A stretch of 29,104 bases of DNA from a virus, in the IMG/VR virus record IMGVR_UViG_3300043436_005277, positions 1 through 29,104 of that record. One strand, given 5' to 3'. The number at the start of each line of letters is the position of its first letter. The first letter of the stretch is position 1. The notes below the pieces were generated by a model. It saw only the letters and a list, made by a program, of their open reading frames with translations, did not search any database and was not told the origin of the DNA. This document shows positions 13,852 through 20,181 of this stretch, piece after piece. Made by a program: the position numbers and the translations under genes.

Positions 13852-14277
13852 ATGAAAAAATTTATAATATTAACATTAGTAGTTTTAACAGCTTTCACTT
13901 CTTGTAAAAAAGTTGAATATCACAAAGTTATGTTTGAGGTTACTTTTTTAAATACCCCTGGTATGGGTTCTTCTAATATTATAGATATTTACGCTTTACC
14001 TAATTATTCAGACAAAAAACCATCTATTGATAAGGCTAAAATACCACAAATTTGGCGTTATGAATATCTTAACCTTAAGAGAGGTGATAAAATCTTTTTC
14101 TCAGTGAGAGCACAGTTATCTTATCATTTTGAGATGAGAGTTTTTATCGATGGAGTTCAAAAGTCTTATAGTAGAGTTATTGTTAGTTCACACACTTATT
14201 ATGACGACCATGTTGAAGAATCTTACGGACTTAATGAATCTACTGATGATATGGGTTTAATAGAATTTACCTATTAA
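13852..14277 (+). CDS. predicted surface lipoprotein
   Basis: 141 residues. Signal peptide MKKFIILTLVVLTAFTSC: basic start, hydrophobic core, and a lipobox with Cys18, cut and lipidated at that Cys. KK directly after the Cys is common in Flavobacteriia lipoproteins. The mature part is beta-rich (YHKVMFEVTFLN; DKIFFSVRAQL; FEMRVFIDGV) and resembles a small Ig-like or C2-like sandwich; no family recognised. It has its own host-type promoter and a strong terminator, thus a single-gene unit readable by host RNA polymerase at once after entry. A role in blocking superinfection is plausible but only inferred. Confidence 0.75.
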   Translation: MKKFIILTLVVLTAFTSCKKVEYHKVMFEVTFLNTPGMGSSNIIDIYALPNYSDKKPSIDKAKIPQIWRYEYLNLKRGDKIFFSVRAQLSYHFEMRVFIDGVQKSYSRVIVSSHTYYDDHVEESYGLNESTDDMGLIEFTY

Positions 14278-14280
14278 AAC

Positions 14281-14306
14281 AAAAGGGACCATTAGGTCCC
14301 TTTTTT
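14281..14306 (+). terminator. Rho-independent terminator, bidirectional
   Basis: Perfect stem AAAAGGGACC / GGTCCCTTTT, loop ATTA, T run. Ends the lipoprotein gene and also faces the convergent zinc-ribbon gene. Confidence 0.9.
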
Positions 14307-14328
14307 GATGATTAACTTTTTATTTTAT

Positions 14329-15117
14329 TTAGAATCTATTTCCACAACCCGCACAGAAGTTATCTGTAGGTTTACCTTTTCTACCACACTTTGTACAGTA
14401 TCTACCCATCTTATTGATGTCTTTAGCTTCTACTTGTATTTGTGATGTTGGTTTTATATGGAATTCCACAAGATTGGTTGTGAAATTGTAAAACTTTTTA
14501 TTTACTGTTTGAAAGGTTTGATCCGAGTGTGAACCCTGTTCAACACGACCTGTTTCTGTAGATTTTGTTAACTTTCTTTTAACGTTAGTAGGTCTAATAC
14601 TACTATTAACAGATTGTGAACTATAACTACTACTACCTATATTACCTGAAAGATTTGTGTAAGTAACATCCCCCGTATAATTAGAACCAATTGATGTATA
14701 CGTATAGGTGTTAGGTAAATAACTACCAAGGGTCAACATACCATTACCGTTAGTCCACGTAATTTGAGGGGTTGTATCTTCATTATAAAACTCAACCTTA
14801 ATTAAACCATTCTTTTCAATGGCCTTTTTAATTTCCTCAGCATCACCACTAACATTATAGGTTTCAAATTTAAACCTATTTGGGTTATCGAGATAACGTT
14901 CTAAGAATACTCGTTCACCAGGACGTAAAACAATTCCTGAATAAGAGATTGGTTGATTATTTACTGAGATTTTTGATAGAACCGTGTTTTGAGTTGGATT
15001 GTATAATTCGATTTCGAATTCGGTTCCGTTGTCCATAAAGACAACTCCATTTTTGATTTTTTTTCTGCCTTTGTTGACCGTAATATAGGCCATAGGCTTG
15101 TCTGTAATGTTTGCCAT
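14329..15117 (-). CDS. phage protein with C-terminal zinc ribbon
   Basis: 262 residues. Residues 1-115 form a beta domain: VNKGRKKIKNGVVFMDNGTE, FEIELYNPTQNTVLSKI and GIVLRPGERVFLERYLD; I remember similar 'dG.eF.IEL.NP....vlakI.inG..i...gi.lrPG.rvfLeRyld' proteins from large phages. A Ser/Thr/Asn/Tyr-rich low-complexity linker follows (about 130-180), then a strand-rich part and a typical zinc ribbon YCTKCGRKGKPTDNFCAGCG at residues 240-259. The architecture suggests a virion or virion-assembly protein, but this is inferred. No ATATTTAT box or TAnnTTTG sequence is seen in its leader. Confidence 0.6.
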   Translation of the reverse strand: MANITDKPMAYITVNKGRKKIKNGVVFMDNGTEFEIELYNPTQNTVLSKISVNNQPISYSGIVLRPGERVFLERYLDNPNRFKFETYNVSGDAEEIKKAIEKNGLIKVEFYNEDTTPQITWTNGNGMLTLGSYLPNTYTYTSIGSNYTGDVTYTNLSGNIGSSSYSSQSVNSSIRPTNVKRKLTKSTETGRVEQGSHSDQTFQTVNKKFYNFTTNLVEFHIKPTSQIQVEAKDINKMGRYCTKCGRKGKPTDNFCAGCGNRF

Positions 15118-15175
15118 TTGTTTTTTAACTTAATTACTTGTTATTGTAACCCATTCTAATAGTTTTGTTACCTAA

Positions 15176-15221
15176 CCGACCAAATCGGGGATAACTCTAC
15201 AGAGATTTTCTCTGACTACCA
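15176..15221 (+). other. intergenic hairpins and repeated TTTTC..GACTACCA motif, copy 1
   Basis: Region 15118-15293 has no gene. It holds CCGA/TCGG (15176-15179 with 15185-15188) and CAGAG/CTCTG (15200-15204 with 15210-15214). TTTTCTCTGACTACCA (15206-15221) matches 14 of 16 bases with 16467-16482. It lies 72 bases before folA on this strand and in the leader of the zinc-ribbon gene on the other. Confidence 0.4.
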
Positions 15222-15257
15222 AAAAGGTGAGTTAATCATCACTTATAAATATATAGT

Positions 15258-15289
15258 CTTGTATTTATTTGTAAATCTTATTATATTTA
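15258..15289 (+). promoter_or_regulatory. near-consensus Bacteroidota promoter of folA
   Basis: CTTG (15258-15261), 20 bases, TATATTTA (15282-15289); the ATG follows four bases later. Confidence 0.5.
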
Positions 15290-15293
15290 ACAC

Positions 15294-15761
15294 ATGAACT
15301 TTGCAGCAGTAGTCGCACACGACAAAAACAGATTAATAGGTGGGGATAACAAGTTGTTATGGCATCTACCCGAAGATTTAAAAAACTTTAAAAAGTTAAC
15401 TTTAAATTCAACAGTAATAATGGGTCGAAAAACATTTGAGTCGATTGGTAAACCATTACCTAAAAGATTAAATATTGTCTTAACTAAAGATAAAGATTTT
15501 AGACCTGAACACTGTTTAATTTATGACAGGGTAGAAGATGTTATTAGAGATTTTGCTGAAGACCCACAAGTTTTTATTATAGGTGGTGGTGAGATTTATA
15601 AACAATTCTTCCCTTTTATCCAAAGAATTTACGTATCTTTGGTGGACGGAGAATATCAAGGAGACACTTACTTTCCTGAATATGGACCTGAACAAGGTTG
15701 GAAGTGTTTCTACGATGAACAAAAAGAAGGTTTTAAATTACAAACTTGGATTAAAAAATGA
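15294..15761 (+). CDS. folA: dihydrofolate reductase
   Basis: 155 residues, the usual length for bacterial DHFR (about 160). All landmarks are present: the N-terminal strand AAVVAHDKNRLIGGDNKLLW with the Met20-type loop, HLPEDLKNFKKLT with the acidic residue (Glu/Asp of the LPEDL helix) that protonates the substrate, VIMGRKTFESIGKPLPKR that binds NADPH phosphate, and FIIGGGEIYKQF near residue 96. It makes tetrahydrofolate for thymidylate synthesis, as other large phages do with their own enzyme. ATGA overlap couples it to the cREC gene downstream. Confidence 0.95.
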   Translation: MNFAAVVAHDKNRLIGGDNKLLWHLPEDLKNFKKLTLNSTVIMGRKTFESIGKPLPKRLNIVLTKDKDFRPEHCLIYDRVEDVIRDFAEDPQVFIIGGGEIYKQFFPFIQRIYVSLVDGEYQGDTYFPEYGPEQGWKCFYDEQKEGFKLQTWIKK

Positions 15762-16165
15762 AAAATAAAATTTACTTAGATGATATTAGAACACCAATCG
15801 ACAAAGATTGGTTGGTCGTTAGAAACTTTCACGAATTTGTTAATTTGGTAAATAAAGTTGGGTTGGAGAGCATTGAATTAATTTCATTGGACCACGACTT
15901 AGGTGACTCCGCGATGCGAGAGTGGCATAAAAACGTATACCACAACTATACATTAAATTACGATAACATAACTGAAAAAACAGGTATGGATTGTACTAAG
16001 TGGTTGGTTGAACAATGGTTGGATGGTAAGCCTGTGGTTGATGTTGTTATACATTCAGCTAACGCAATTGGTAGTGCTAACATGATGGGTTATATAAATA
16101 ATTACAGACATATTCATCATTTACCACAAAATTGTGTAAGAGTACAAATAGAACATACAGTTTGA
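15758..16165 (+). CDS. cREC (cyclic-phosphate-processing receiver-like) domain protein
   Basis: 135 residues. IYLDDIRTPIDKDWLVVRNF at residues 5-24 is the 'LDDiR.p...w.vvrt' opening; ISLDHDLGD (near 47-55) holds the acidic pocket; GMDCTKWLVEQW and VVIHSANAIGSANM near the C-terminus provide the His-Ser-Ala-Asn motif. This set marks the cREC domain, a receiver-like fold predicted to process cyclic phosphates on RNA ends or nucleotides, often found in phages and next to RNA repair genes. Activity has not been shown to my knowledge. Translation is coupled to DHFR. Confidence 0.75.
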   Translation: MKNKIYLDDIRTPIDKDWLVVRNFHEFVNLVNKVGLESIELISLDHDLGDSAMREWHKNVYHNYTLNYDNITEKTGMDCTKWLVEQWLDGKPVVDVVIHSANAIGSANMMGYINNYRHIHHLPQNCVRVQIEHTV

Positions 16166-16166
16166 T

Positions 16167-16197
16167 TTTGCCATATATATTTATATTCATATCTTTG
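16167..16197 (+). promoter_or_regulatory. perfect Bacteroidota promoter of a 59-residue gene
   Basis: TTTG (16167-16170), exactly 19 bases, TATCTTTG (16190-16197); ATG at 16202. Confidence 0.75.
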
Positions 16198-16201
16198 TAT
16201 T

Positions 16202-16381
16202 ATGAAAAAGATGAAGTCTATAAAAATATCAGCAGAAACTTTAAGACAGATTGAAAAAACTGCTCATAGAAAAGCTTTGATTGAAGCCGGTCTTTACAAT
16301 CTTCCTAATCATAAAGTTCACAAAGGTGTGAAAGATTATACCCGTAAACCAAAGCATAAAAAAAATATTTTTGAAGATTGA
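16202..16381 (+). CDS. 59-residue basic protein, function unknown
   Basis: ATG at 16202, four bases after a consensus promoter. The product begins MKKMKSIKISAETLRQIEKT, one strand and a helix in the manner of a ribbon-helix-helix protein, followed by AHRKALIEAGLYN and a very basic tail (HKVHKGVKDY; KPKHKKN). Likely a nucleic-acid-binding protein by charge; ribbon-helix-helix is a guess from the first 30 residues. An apparently structured stretch and a terminator follow. Confidence 0.65.
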   Translation: MKKMKSIKISAETLRQIEKTAHRKALIEAGLYNLPNHKVHKGVKDYTRKPKHKKNIFED

Positions 16382-16414
16382 TTTTTAGGTGCTGATTAAC
16401 TATTTAATTAACAT

Positions 16415-16482
16415 AGTCGGTTGTTATAATCACTCCTTGTTAGTTTAAACAATTTTAGCATCAAGGTTTTCACCGACTACCA
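16415..16482 (+). other. structured intergenic element with acceptor-like stem, motif copy 2
   Basis: AGTCGGT (16415-16421) pairs perfectly with ACCGACT (16472-16478), directly followed by ACCA, which mimics a tRNA acceptor stem with discriminator and CCA. Inside, CCTTG/CAAGG or TTGTT/AACAA can form. No T arm or anticodon arm is visible. TTTTCACCGACTACCA at its 3' end is the second copy of the motif at 15206. It lies between the 59-residue gene and a terminator, so it may be the 3' untranslated region or a small RNA. Confidence 0.4.
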
Positions 16483-16488
16483 CATTTT

Positions 16489-16524
16489 AAAAAGGGGCTT
16501 TTCGAAAGATTTGTCCCTTTTTAT
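16489..16524 (+). terminator. Rho-independent terminator
   Basis: AAAAAGGG (16489-16496) / CCCTTTTT (16515-16522) with an inner CTTT-TCG-AAAG hairpin; ends the 59-residue gene unit. Confidence 0.75.
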
Positions 16525-16547
16525 TTTTTAATACGATAATAAATTTA

Positions 16548-16555
16548 TAAATTTG
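16548..16555 (+). promoter_or_regulatory. possible host-type -7 element
   Basis: TAAATTTG four bases before the ATG at 16560; the -33 partner is only a T run. Confidence 0.4.
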
Positions 16556-16559
16556 TAAT

Positions 16560-17162
16560 ATGAAAACAAAATATCAAAAACAAAACATTTTTTTCATTAG
16601 TGACTTACACCTTGGTCACCATAACGTCTTAAAGTTTGACGGTAGGCCTTTTAAAGATGTTGAAGAAATGCACGTTGAATTAATTAAAAATTGGAACTCA
16701 GTAGTGGGTGATGACGATATTATCTACAACCTTGGTGATTTATCCTTTGGTAGTGATGAACTATCTAAATGGTTTCTTTATTCAGTTAAAGGTAAAATTC
16801 ACCACATTATGGGTAACCACGATAAATTGAAAAGTATCTCTAAACTTAATAGGATTGAAAAAATCTATGAATACGGTACTGAAATTACCGTAGAAGATAA
16901 AGATTCTGATGATAGAAGTGGGAATACCCATATTATAATGAGCCATTACCCAATACTTAGTTGGAACAGAGCTCATCATGGTTCATGGCATCTTCACGGT
17001 CACTGTCATGGTGGTTTAATGAAATCAAACCAAGACTACTACAAGAGAAGGGTAATGGATGTTGGTTGTAATGTCATAGGTTATACACCAATATCTTATG
17101 AAGAAATTAAAAAAACTCTTTTAAAAAGAAAGGTGTCATTGGTTGATAGTCATTATGAGTAA
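16560..17162 (+). CDS. compact phage-type metallophosphoesterase
   Basis: 200 residues. FFISDLHLGHHNVL (11-24), YNLGDLSFGS (60-69), HIMGNHDKL (81-89), IIMSHYPILSW (near 123-133) and HLHGHCHGG (141-149) give the full calcineurin-type metal site. The 'SDlHLGH.n.l.fdgRPF' opening with the later 'HYP...W' is the form I know from single-domain phage and bacterial phosphoesterases of about 180-200 residues. Substrate unknown; possible roles are phosphodiester hydrolysis of nucleotides or RNA ends. Its end overlaps the RimB-like gene by eight bases. Confidence 0.85.
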   Translation: MKTKYQKQNIFFISDLHLGHHNVLKFDGRPFKDVEEMHVELIKNWNSVVGDDDIIYNLGDLSFGSDELSKWFLYSVKGKIHHIMGNHDKLKSISKLNRIEKIYEYGTEITVEDKDSDDRSGNTHIIMSHYPILSWNRAHHGSWHLHGHCHGGLMKSNQDYYKRRVMDVGCNVIGYTPISYEEIKKTLLKRKVSLVDSHYE

Positions 17163-17556
17163 ACAAAAAACTATAATCGGTTCGGAAGAATTTGTTTCTT
17201 TTCCTGAGTTAAATGTTAACATAATTCATGCTCGTGTTGATACTGGTGCGGCCACATCTTCTCTAGGTGTAAAATGGATTAAAGAAGAAGAAGGTGTGAT
17301 TTCATGCCTTCTTCCTAATAAACAAGTTGTAACTTTCGATTCTTTTAAGAAAAAAATCATTAAATCTTCTTTTGGTCACACAGAAGAAAGATATGTAGTC
17401 AAAATACTGATAAACGTATTAGGACGTAAAGTTAGAACTAATTTTACTTTAGCAGATAGAAGTAAGATGAAATTTCCAATACTCCTTGGTCGTAAACTTT
17501 TAAAAGGTAAATTTATGGTTGATGTTGATTTAAAAAATCAATCACTCGAACTTTAA
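17155..17556 (+). CDS. RimB-like (DUF785) retropepsin-fold protease
   Basis: 133 residues from the ATG at 17155; a TTG four codons upstream is weaker. ARVDTGAATSSLGV (26-39) contains the retropepsin active-site triplet Asp29-Thr-Gly, and FTLADRSKMKFPILLGRKLL with GKFMVDV near the C-terminus is the DUF785 signature ('tladR..m.yPvLlGr.fL.g.f.VDv'). Cellular relatives lie next to RimK-type ATP-grasp ligases and are thought to trim the glutamate tails these add to proteins such as S6. No ligase is seen in this window. In a phage it might undo or exploit such tagging, which is inference. The end overlaps the convergent nuclease gene by 15 bases. Confidence 0.75.
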   Translation: MSKQKTIIGSEEFVSFPELNVNIIHARVDTGAATSSLGVKWIKEEEGVISCLLPNKQVVTFDSFKKKIIKSSFGHTEERYVVKILINVLGRKVRTNFTLADRSKMKFPILLGRKLLKGKFMVDVDLKNQSLEL

Positions 17557-18201
17557 ATTATTATTATTAATTTTTAAAATACCGTTTAATTGGGGTATGT
17601 CGGATTTTAAAATTTGACCGTTTACGTTAGAACCTACCCAAACATAAGTTAAAGGTTTCTTTTTTTGTTTAATAATAAGTATTTTGTAATAAACATCAGG
17701 TATTTTAATTCTCGACTTATTAAGATACATTTTATTTTTGTTATCATATATTACACCTGTTATTATCGTAACATCGGTTTTATATTTAGCAATTGAATCT
17801 TCTACACCCCTTTCTAGTTGAGCCCATTTACCTCTGTTAAAAGCTGCTAATTGTGGTGCTTGATTAAATAAACTAAAAGATTCGTGATTTAACGTATCGT
17901 TATAGGAAGTTATATGAGAAGGTGTTAAATGACCTAAATCGTAACCAGTACGGACATAGTATTCTTTATTATAAATTCCTTTATAAGTGTCTTGAAACCA
18001 TCTATCATCTCTATCAGAGTCTAATTTTTTAAAATCAGAGTATTTTAATTCGTGTTTAGTGATAAAACTATTTGTGTCCGAATCCAAATAAATAGTTAAG
18101 TCACCATGTTTTATATTTAATTTTGGTTCTGTGAACTTTATTTGACCCAAACTTAAAATTGAGGCAAATGTTAATAAAATTATTGTGATGTTTTTTTTCA
18201 T
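17542..18201 (-). CDS. secreted DNA/RNA non-specific endonuclease (NUC1 type)
   Basis: 219 residues. A signal peptide (MKKNITIILLTFASILSLGQ) with cleavage near residue 20 and no lipobox suggests export to the periplasm or beyond. The active site is GYDLGHLTPS (87-96) with general base H91; the usual DRGH has Leu for Arg here. NQAPQLAAFNRGKWAQLE (113-130) gives the metal-binding N122 and E130. ITGVIY follows as in the family. It would cut DNA or RNA outside the cytoplasm, for example incoming DNA of rivals or debris after lysis. The start lies 18 bases from the end of the GIY-YIG gene. No ATATTTAT box directly upstream. Confidence 0.85.
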   Translation of the reverse strand: MKKNITIILLTFASILSLGQIKFTEPKLNIKHGDLTIYLDSDTNSFITKHELKYSDFKKLDSDRDDRWFQDTYKGIYNKEYYVRTGYDLGHLTPSHITSYNDTLNHESFSLFNQAPQLAAFNRGKWAQLERGVEDSIAKYKTDVTIITGVIYDNKNKMYLNKSRIKIPDVYYKILIIKQKKKPLTYVWVGSNVNGQILKSDIPQLNGILKINNNNLKFE

Positions 18202-18219
18202 ATTCTTTTTTTAATTTTT

Positions 18220-18981
18220 CTATAACAAATGTTTCCAAAGTGTACCATTATTAATTTTAGTAACTAAGCTATAACTAATATTAAATATTTTAGCAACTTC
18301 TTTTTGATTGTAAGTTTTATTTTTGTAATATTCCCTAATAAGTAATATATCAGATTCTTTTAATTTAACTTTTGGATGGTTCTCTCCTCTTGAATTTTCA
18401 CTTATTTTTTCTAAAGATTTTTGATTGTGTTTTTTACCATACATACCGTTATTATTACCTTTATTTTTTGTTGATATAATATTTTTAGATTCTTCAGTAT
18501 GTTTTTTAATACCTAATTGTGAATTACTTATTTTACGTTTATGTTCATCAGAAAGTTTTTTACCCAGTGTGTATGAATTACCTTTCATTTTTTCTGATAA
18601 AATTTTTTTATAATCATCATCATGTATACCAACACCCTTTTTACTATTTGACATGTATTTTTTTGTAAAATCACTATGCAACAAAATACCGTCACCACCA
18701 TCAGTACTATTAACCAAATCAAAACCCCATGATTTAAATTGTGAAATCCAATACTTTTCCCAAAATTGCCATTCACCCGATTCTACTAAATCCACTATTT
18801 CAATTTTTGGCTTTAAATTTTCAGTCTGTAAATTTTTAATCCAAGAACACTTATGTGTCACTTCTTTTTTACACCTTCCTATATGTTGCTTATACCTATT
18901 TTCTATATTTGTAGATTTACCGATATACCTAACTTCATTACTGATTGGGTTAGATAGTGAATATATGTAAACAATTTCCAT
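18220..18981 (-). CDS. GIY-YIG homing endonuclease with NUMOD3 repeats
   Basis: 253 residues. The GIY-YIG nuclease fills residues 1-95: VYIYSLSNPISNEVRYIGKS holds the two Tyr motifs, IENRYKQHI the catalytic Arg, and FWEKYWISQFKSWGFDLVN the metal-binding Glu and the end of the fold. Residues 100-200 have repeated NUMOD3-type units (KISNSQLGIKKHTEESK; GNNNGMYGKKHNQKSLEKIS), which bind DNA in the minor groove. A helix-turn-helix ends the protein (YNQKEVAKIFNISYSLVTKI). A free-standing homing endonuclease of the Seg type that spreads by cutting related phage genomes. Its ATATTTAT box ends four bases before the ATG. Confidence 0.9.
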   Translation of the reverse strand: MEIVYIYSLSNPISNEVRYIGKSTNIENRYKQHIGRCKKEVTHKCSWIKNLQTENLKPKIEIVDLVESGEWQFWEKYWISQFKSWGFDLVNSTDGGDGILLHSDFTKKYMSNSKKGVGIHDDDYKKILSEKMKGNSYTLGKKLSDEHKRKISNSQLGIKKHTEESKNIISTKNKGNNNGMYGKKHNQKSLEKISENSRGENHPKVKLKESDILLIREYYKNKTYNQKEVAKIFNISYSLVTKINNGTLWKHLL

Positions 18982-18985
18982 ACTT

Positions 18986-18993
18986 ATAAATAT
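18986..18993 (-). promoter_or_regulatory. ATATTTAT box of the GIY-YIG gene
   Basis: Minus strand, four bases before the ATG at 18981-18979, the closest spacing seen along with the bS21 gene. Confidence 0.45.
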
Positions 18994-19010
18994 AGGTTAT
19001 GGTCTAAATG

Positions 19011-19409
19011 TTATTTTTTTTTCTTAAAAAATTTACCTCTCCTAATCGTTTCCTGTAATCTACTTTTTGTGACCTTATAACCTTTATTCATATTTTGTAT
19101 AGCAGGGATAAACCTCAAATTTTTAATACCTCCAATAATTTCTGGGGGTATTTTGTTTTTAAAACCTTCATGTATACTACATATATGGTCTAAATGGTAG
19201 CAATCTTTACCTCTAAAACATCTTTTTTCATAATTTCGTAAAACATGTAATGGTTGTGATTCTGTAATGACCCAAACTTGTATGTAGTACAATCTTTTTT
19301 CCAAATCATTAAAATCTAATTTACGTTTTTTAATATTCGGATTTTCCTTTAAAAGATGTTTACATTCTTTTAATAGTTCTTGATCCTTTTCTTTTAATAA
19401 TATTTTCAT
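19011..19409 (-). CDS. HNH-type endonuclease
   Basis: 132 residues. CYHLDHICSIHEGFKNKIPP (70-89), IIGGIKNLRFIPAIQN (91-106) and MNKG form an HNH site: His75 of DHI, then the Asn of 'NLr.ip...N..Kg'. The phrase 'LDHi.sI..GF.n.IpP.iig.i.NLrfi....N..K' is known to me from phage HNH proteins. The N-terminus MKILLKEKDQELLKECKHLL has I-x-x-x and L-L-K-E runs that look somewhat like the candidate targeting peptide, but without the hydrophobic spacing of the clear cases. Probably a second homing-type element beside the GIY-YIG gene. An ATATTTAT box is five bases upstream. Confidence 0.75.
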   Translation of the reverse strand: MKILLKEKDQELLKECKHLLKENPNIKKRKLDFNDLEKRLYYIQVWVITESQPLHVLRNYEKRCFRGKDCYHLDHICSIHEGFKNKIPPEIIGGIKNLRFIPAIQNMNKGYKVTKSRLQETIRRGKFFKKKK

Positions 19410-19414
19410 ATATT

Positions 19415-19422
19415 ATAAATAT
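19415..19422 (-). promoter_or_regulatory. ATATTTAT box of the HNH gene
   Basis: Minus strand, five bases before the ATG at 19409-19407. Confidence 0.45.
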
Positions 19423-19452
19423 TAAGCATAATTATATATAAAACAAAATGTT

Positions 19453-19653
19453 ATGAATTCAACAGAAATGAGTAGAGAAAAAAAAGCACAAATGTTCGAC
19501 CAGTTGTTAACTGAACATGATAAATTAAGTCGTGAAGTAAGTGTCCTTCAATCTAAATTTGATTTAACTCGTGAAGACCAAAAAAAAATCGAATCTTTAA
19601 AAAAAGAAATGGACCTTTTACAAAGAAAAGCAGCTGCTTTAGGTAGTTACTAA
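19453..19653 (+). CDS. small coiled-coil protein
   Basis: 66 residues, nearly all predicted coiled coil: KKAQMFDQLLTEHDKLSREV and REDQKKIESLKKEMDLLQRK show leucines and hydrophobics at heptad spacing, ending in AAALGSY. No other motif. The ATTG of the tmRNA promoter starts at 19653, the last base of this gene. Function unknown. Confidence 0.6.
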   Translation: MNSTEMSREKKAQMFDQLLTEHDKLSREVSVLQSKFDLTREDQKKIESLKKEMDLLQRKAAALGSY

Positions 19654-19683
19654 TTGATAGTTTTAAGAATTTTACTATATTTG
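19653..19683 (+). promoter_or_regulatory. Bacteroidota-type promoter of the tmRNA gene
   Basis: ATTG (19653-19656), 19 bases, TATATTTG (19676-19683). The predicted start near 19690 leaves about 12 bases to be removed before the mature 5' end. Confidence 0.65.
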
Positions 19684-19701
19684 TAATGTTCTTTGATTTA
19701 T

Positions 19702-20079
19702 GGGGGCGACACAGTATTGATTGGCTATGTTTAGGACTGTAAAAGCATGTCGAGACTTGTTAGGGGGCTCGTAAAAACCAACTTTCAAAATTTTATCTGG
19801 CGATATTTTCGCAAATGCAACTGTTGGTCACTTTGTGACTGAAGGTGCAGTAGTAGCTTAATTAGATTAAACTCTACATCAGGTCGGTAACACACCTAGG
19901 AACAGAAGGTTATCAAAGAGTGATGGCATAGTAGCCAAGTTTAACTACTATCACCGTCCTGATATACGCGGTGTGAAAAGTATATCTATTTTGGAAGGTT
20001 AGAAAACTTTATCCTAAGCATGTAGAAGACTCTTTTAAAGTAGAGCAAGACGAAGGGGCAGAGCCTTCCGCCTCCACGA
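19702..20079 (+). ncRNA. ssrA: transfer-messenger RNA (tmRNA)
   Basis: GGGGGCG (19702-19708) pairs with CGCCTCC (20069-20075; one G-U) to form the acceptor stem, followed by ACGA rather than ACCA, so the terminal CCA would be completed by the host enzyme. The 5' GGGGGCGACACAGTATTGAT and the 3' TAAGCATGTAGAAGACTC region match tmRNA layout. A resume codon GCA at 19811 opens a reading frame for the tag ANATVGHFVTEGAVVA with stop TAA at 19859. The middle holds pairable segments for the pseudoknots. The T-arm stem GAAGG/CCTTC carries loop GGCAGAG, not the usual TTCRANY. It frees stalled ribosomes and tags the product for proteolysis; the tag is longer than the usual 10-12 residues. Confidence 0.9.
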
Positions 20080-20143
20080 TTGTTTCCTTGTTTAGAAAAA
20101 CAAGGTGGTGGATCCCGATAAGTAATAACCTTACGGCCCTTAC

Positions 20144-20178
20144 AAAAAACCCCCGAATTTTTATTCAGGGGTTTTTTA
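20144..20178 (+). terminator. Rho-independent terminator, bidirectional
   Basis: AAAAAACCCC...GGGGTTTTTT stem after the tmRNA. A second hairpin, CCTTGTT/AACAAGG, lies just after the mature tmRNA end (about 20086-20105). The terminator also ends the convergent secreted-protein gene. Confidence 0.85.
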
Positions 20179-20181
20179 TTT

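Noticed and set aside
16415-16482. Small tRNA with encoded CCA
   Set aside because: The acceptor-like stem and ACCA are perfect, but the interior has no T arm and no anticodon arm that fit even a reduced tRNA.
19011-19409. HNH gene as a further member of the leader-peptide set
   Set aside because: L-L-K-E is present near the start, but the helix lacks the Ile/Leu spacing of the clear members, and the motif recurs through the N-terminal 25 residues, so it was not counted.
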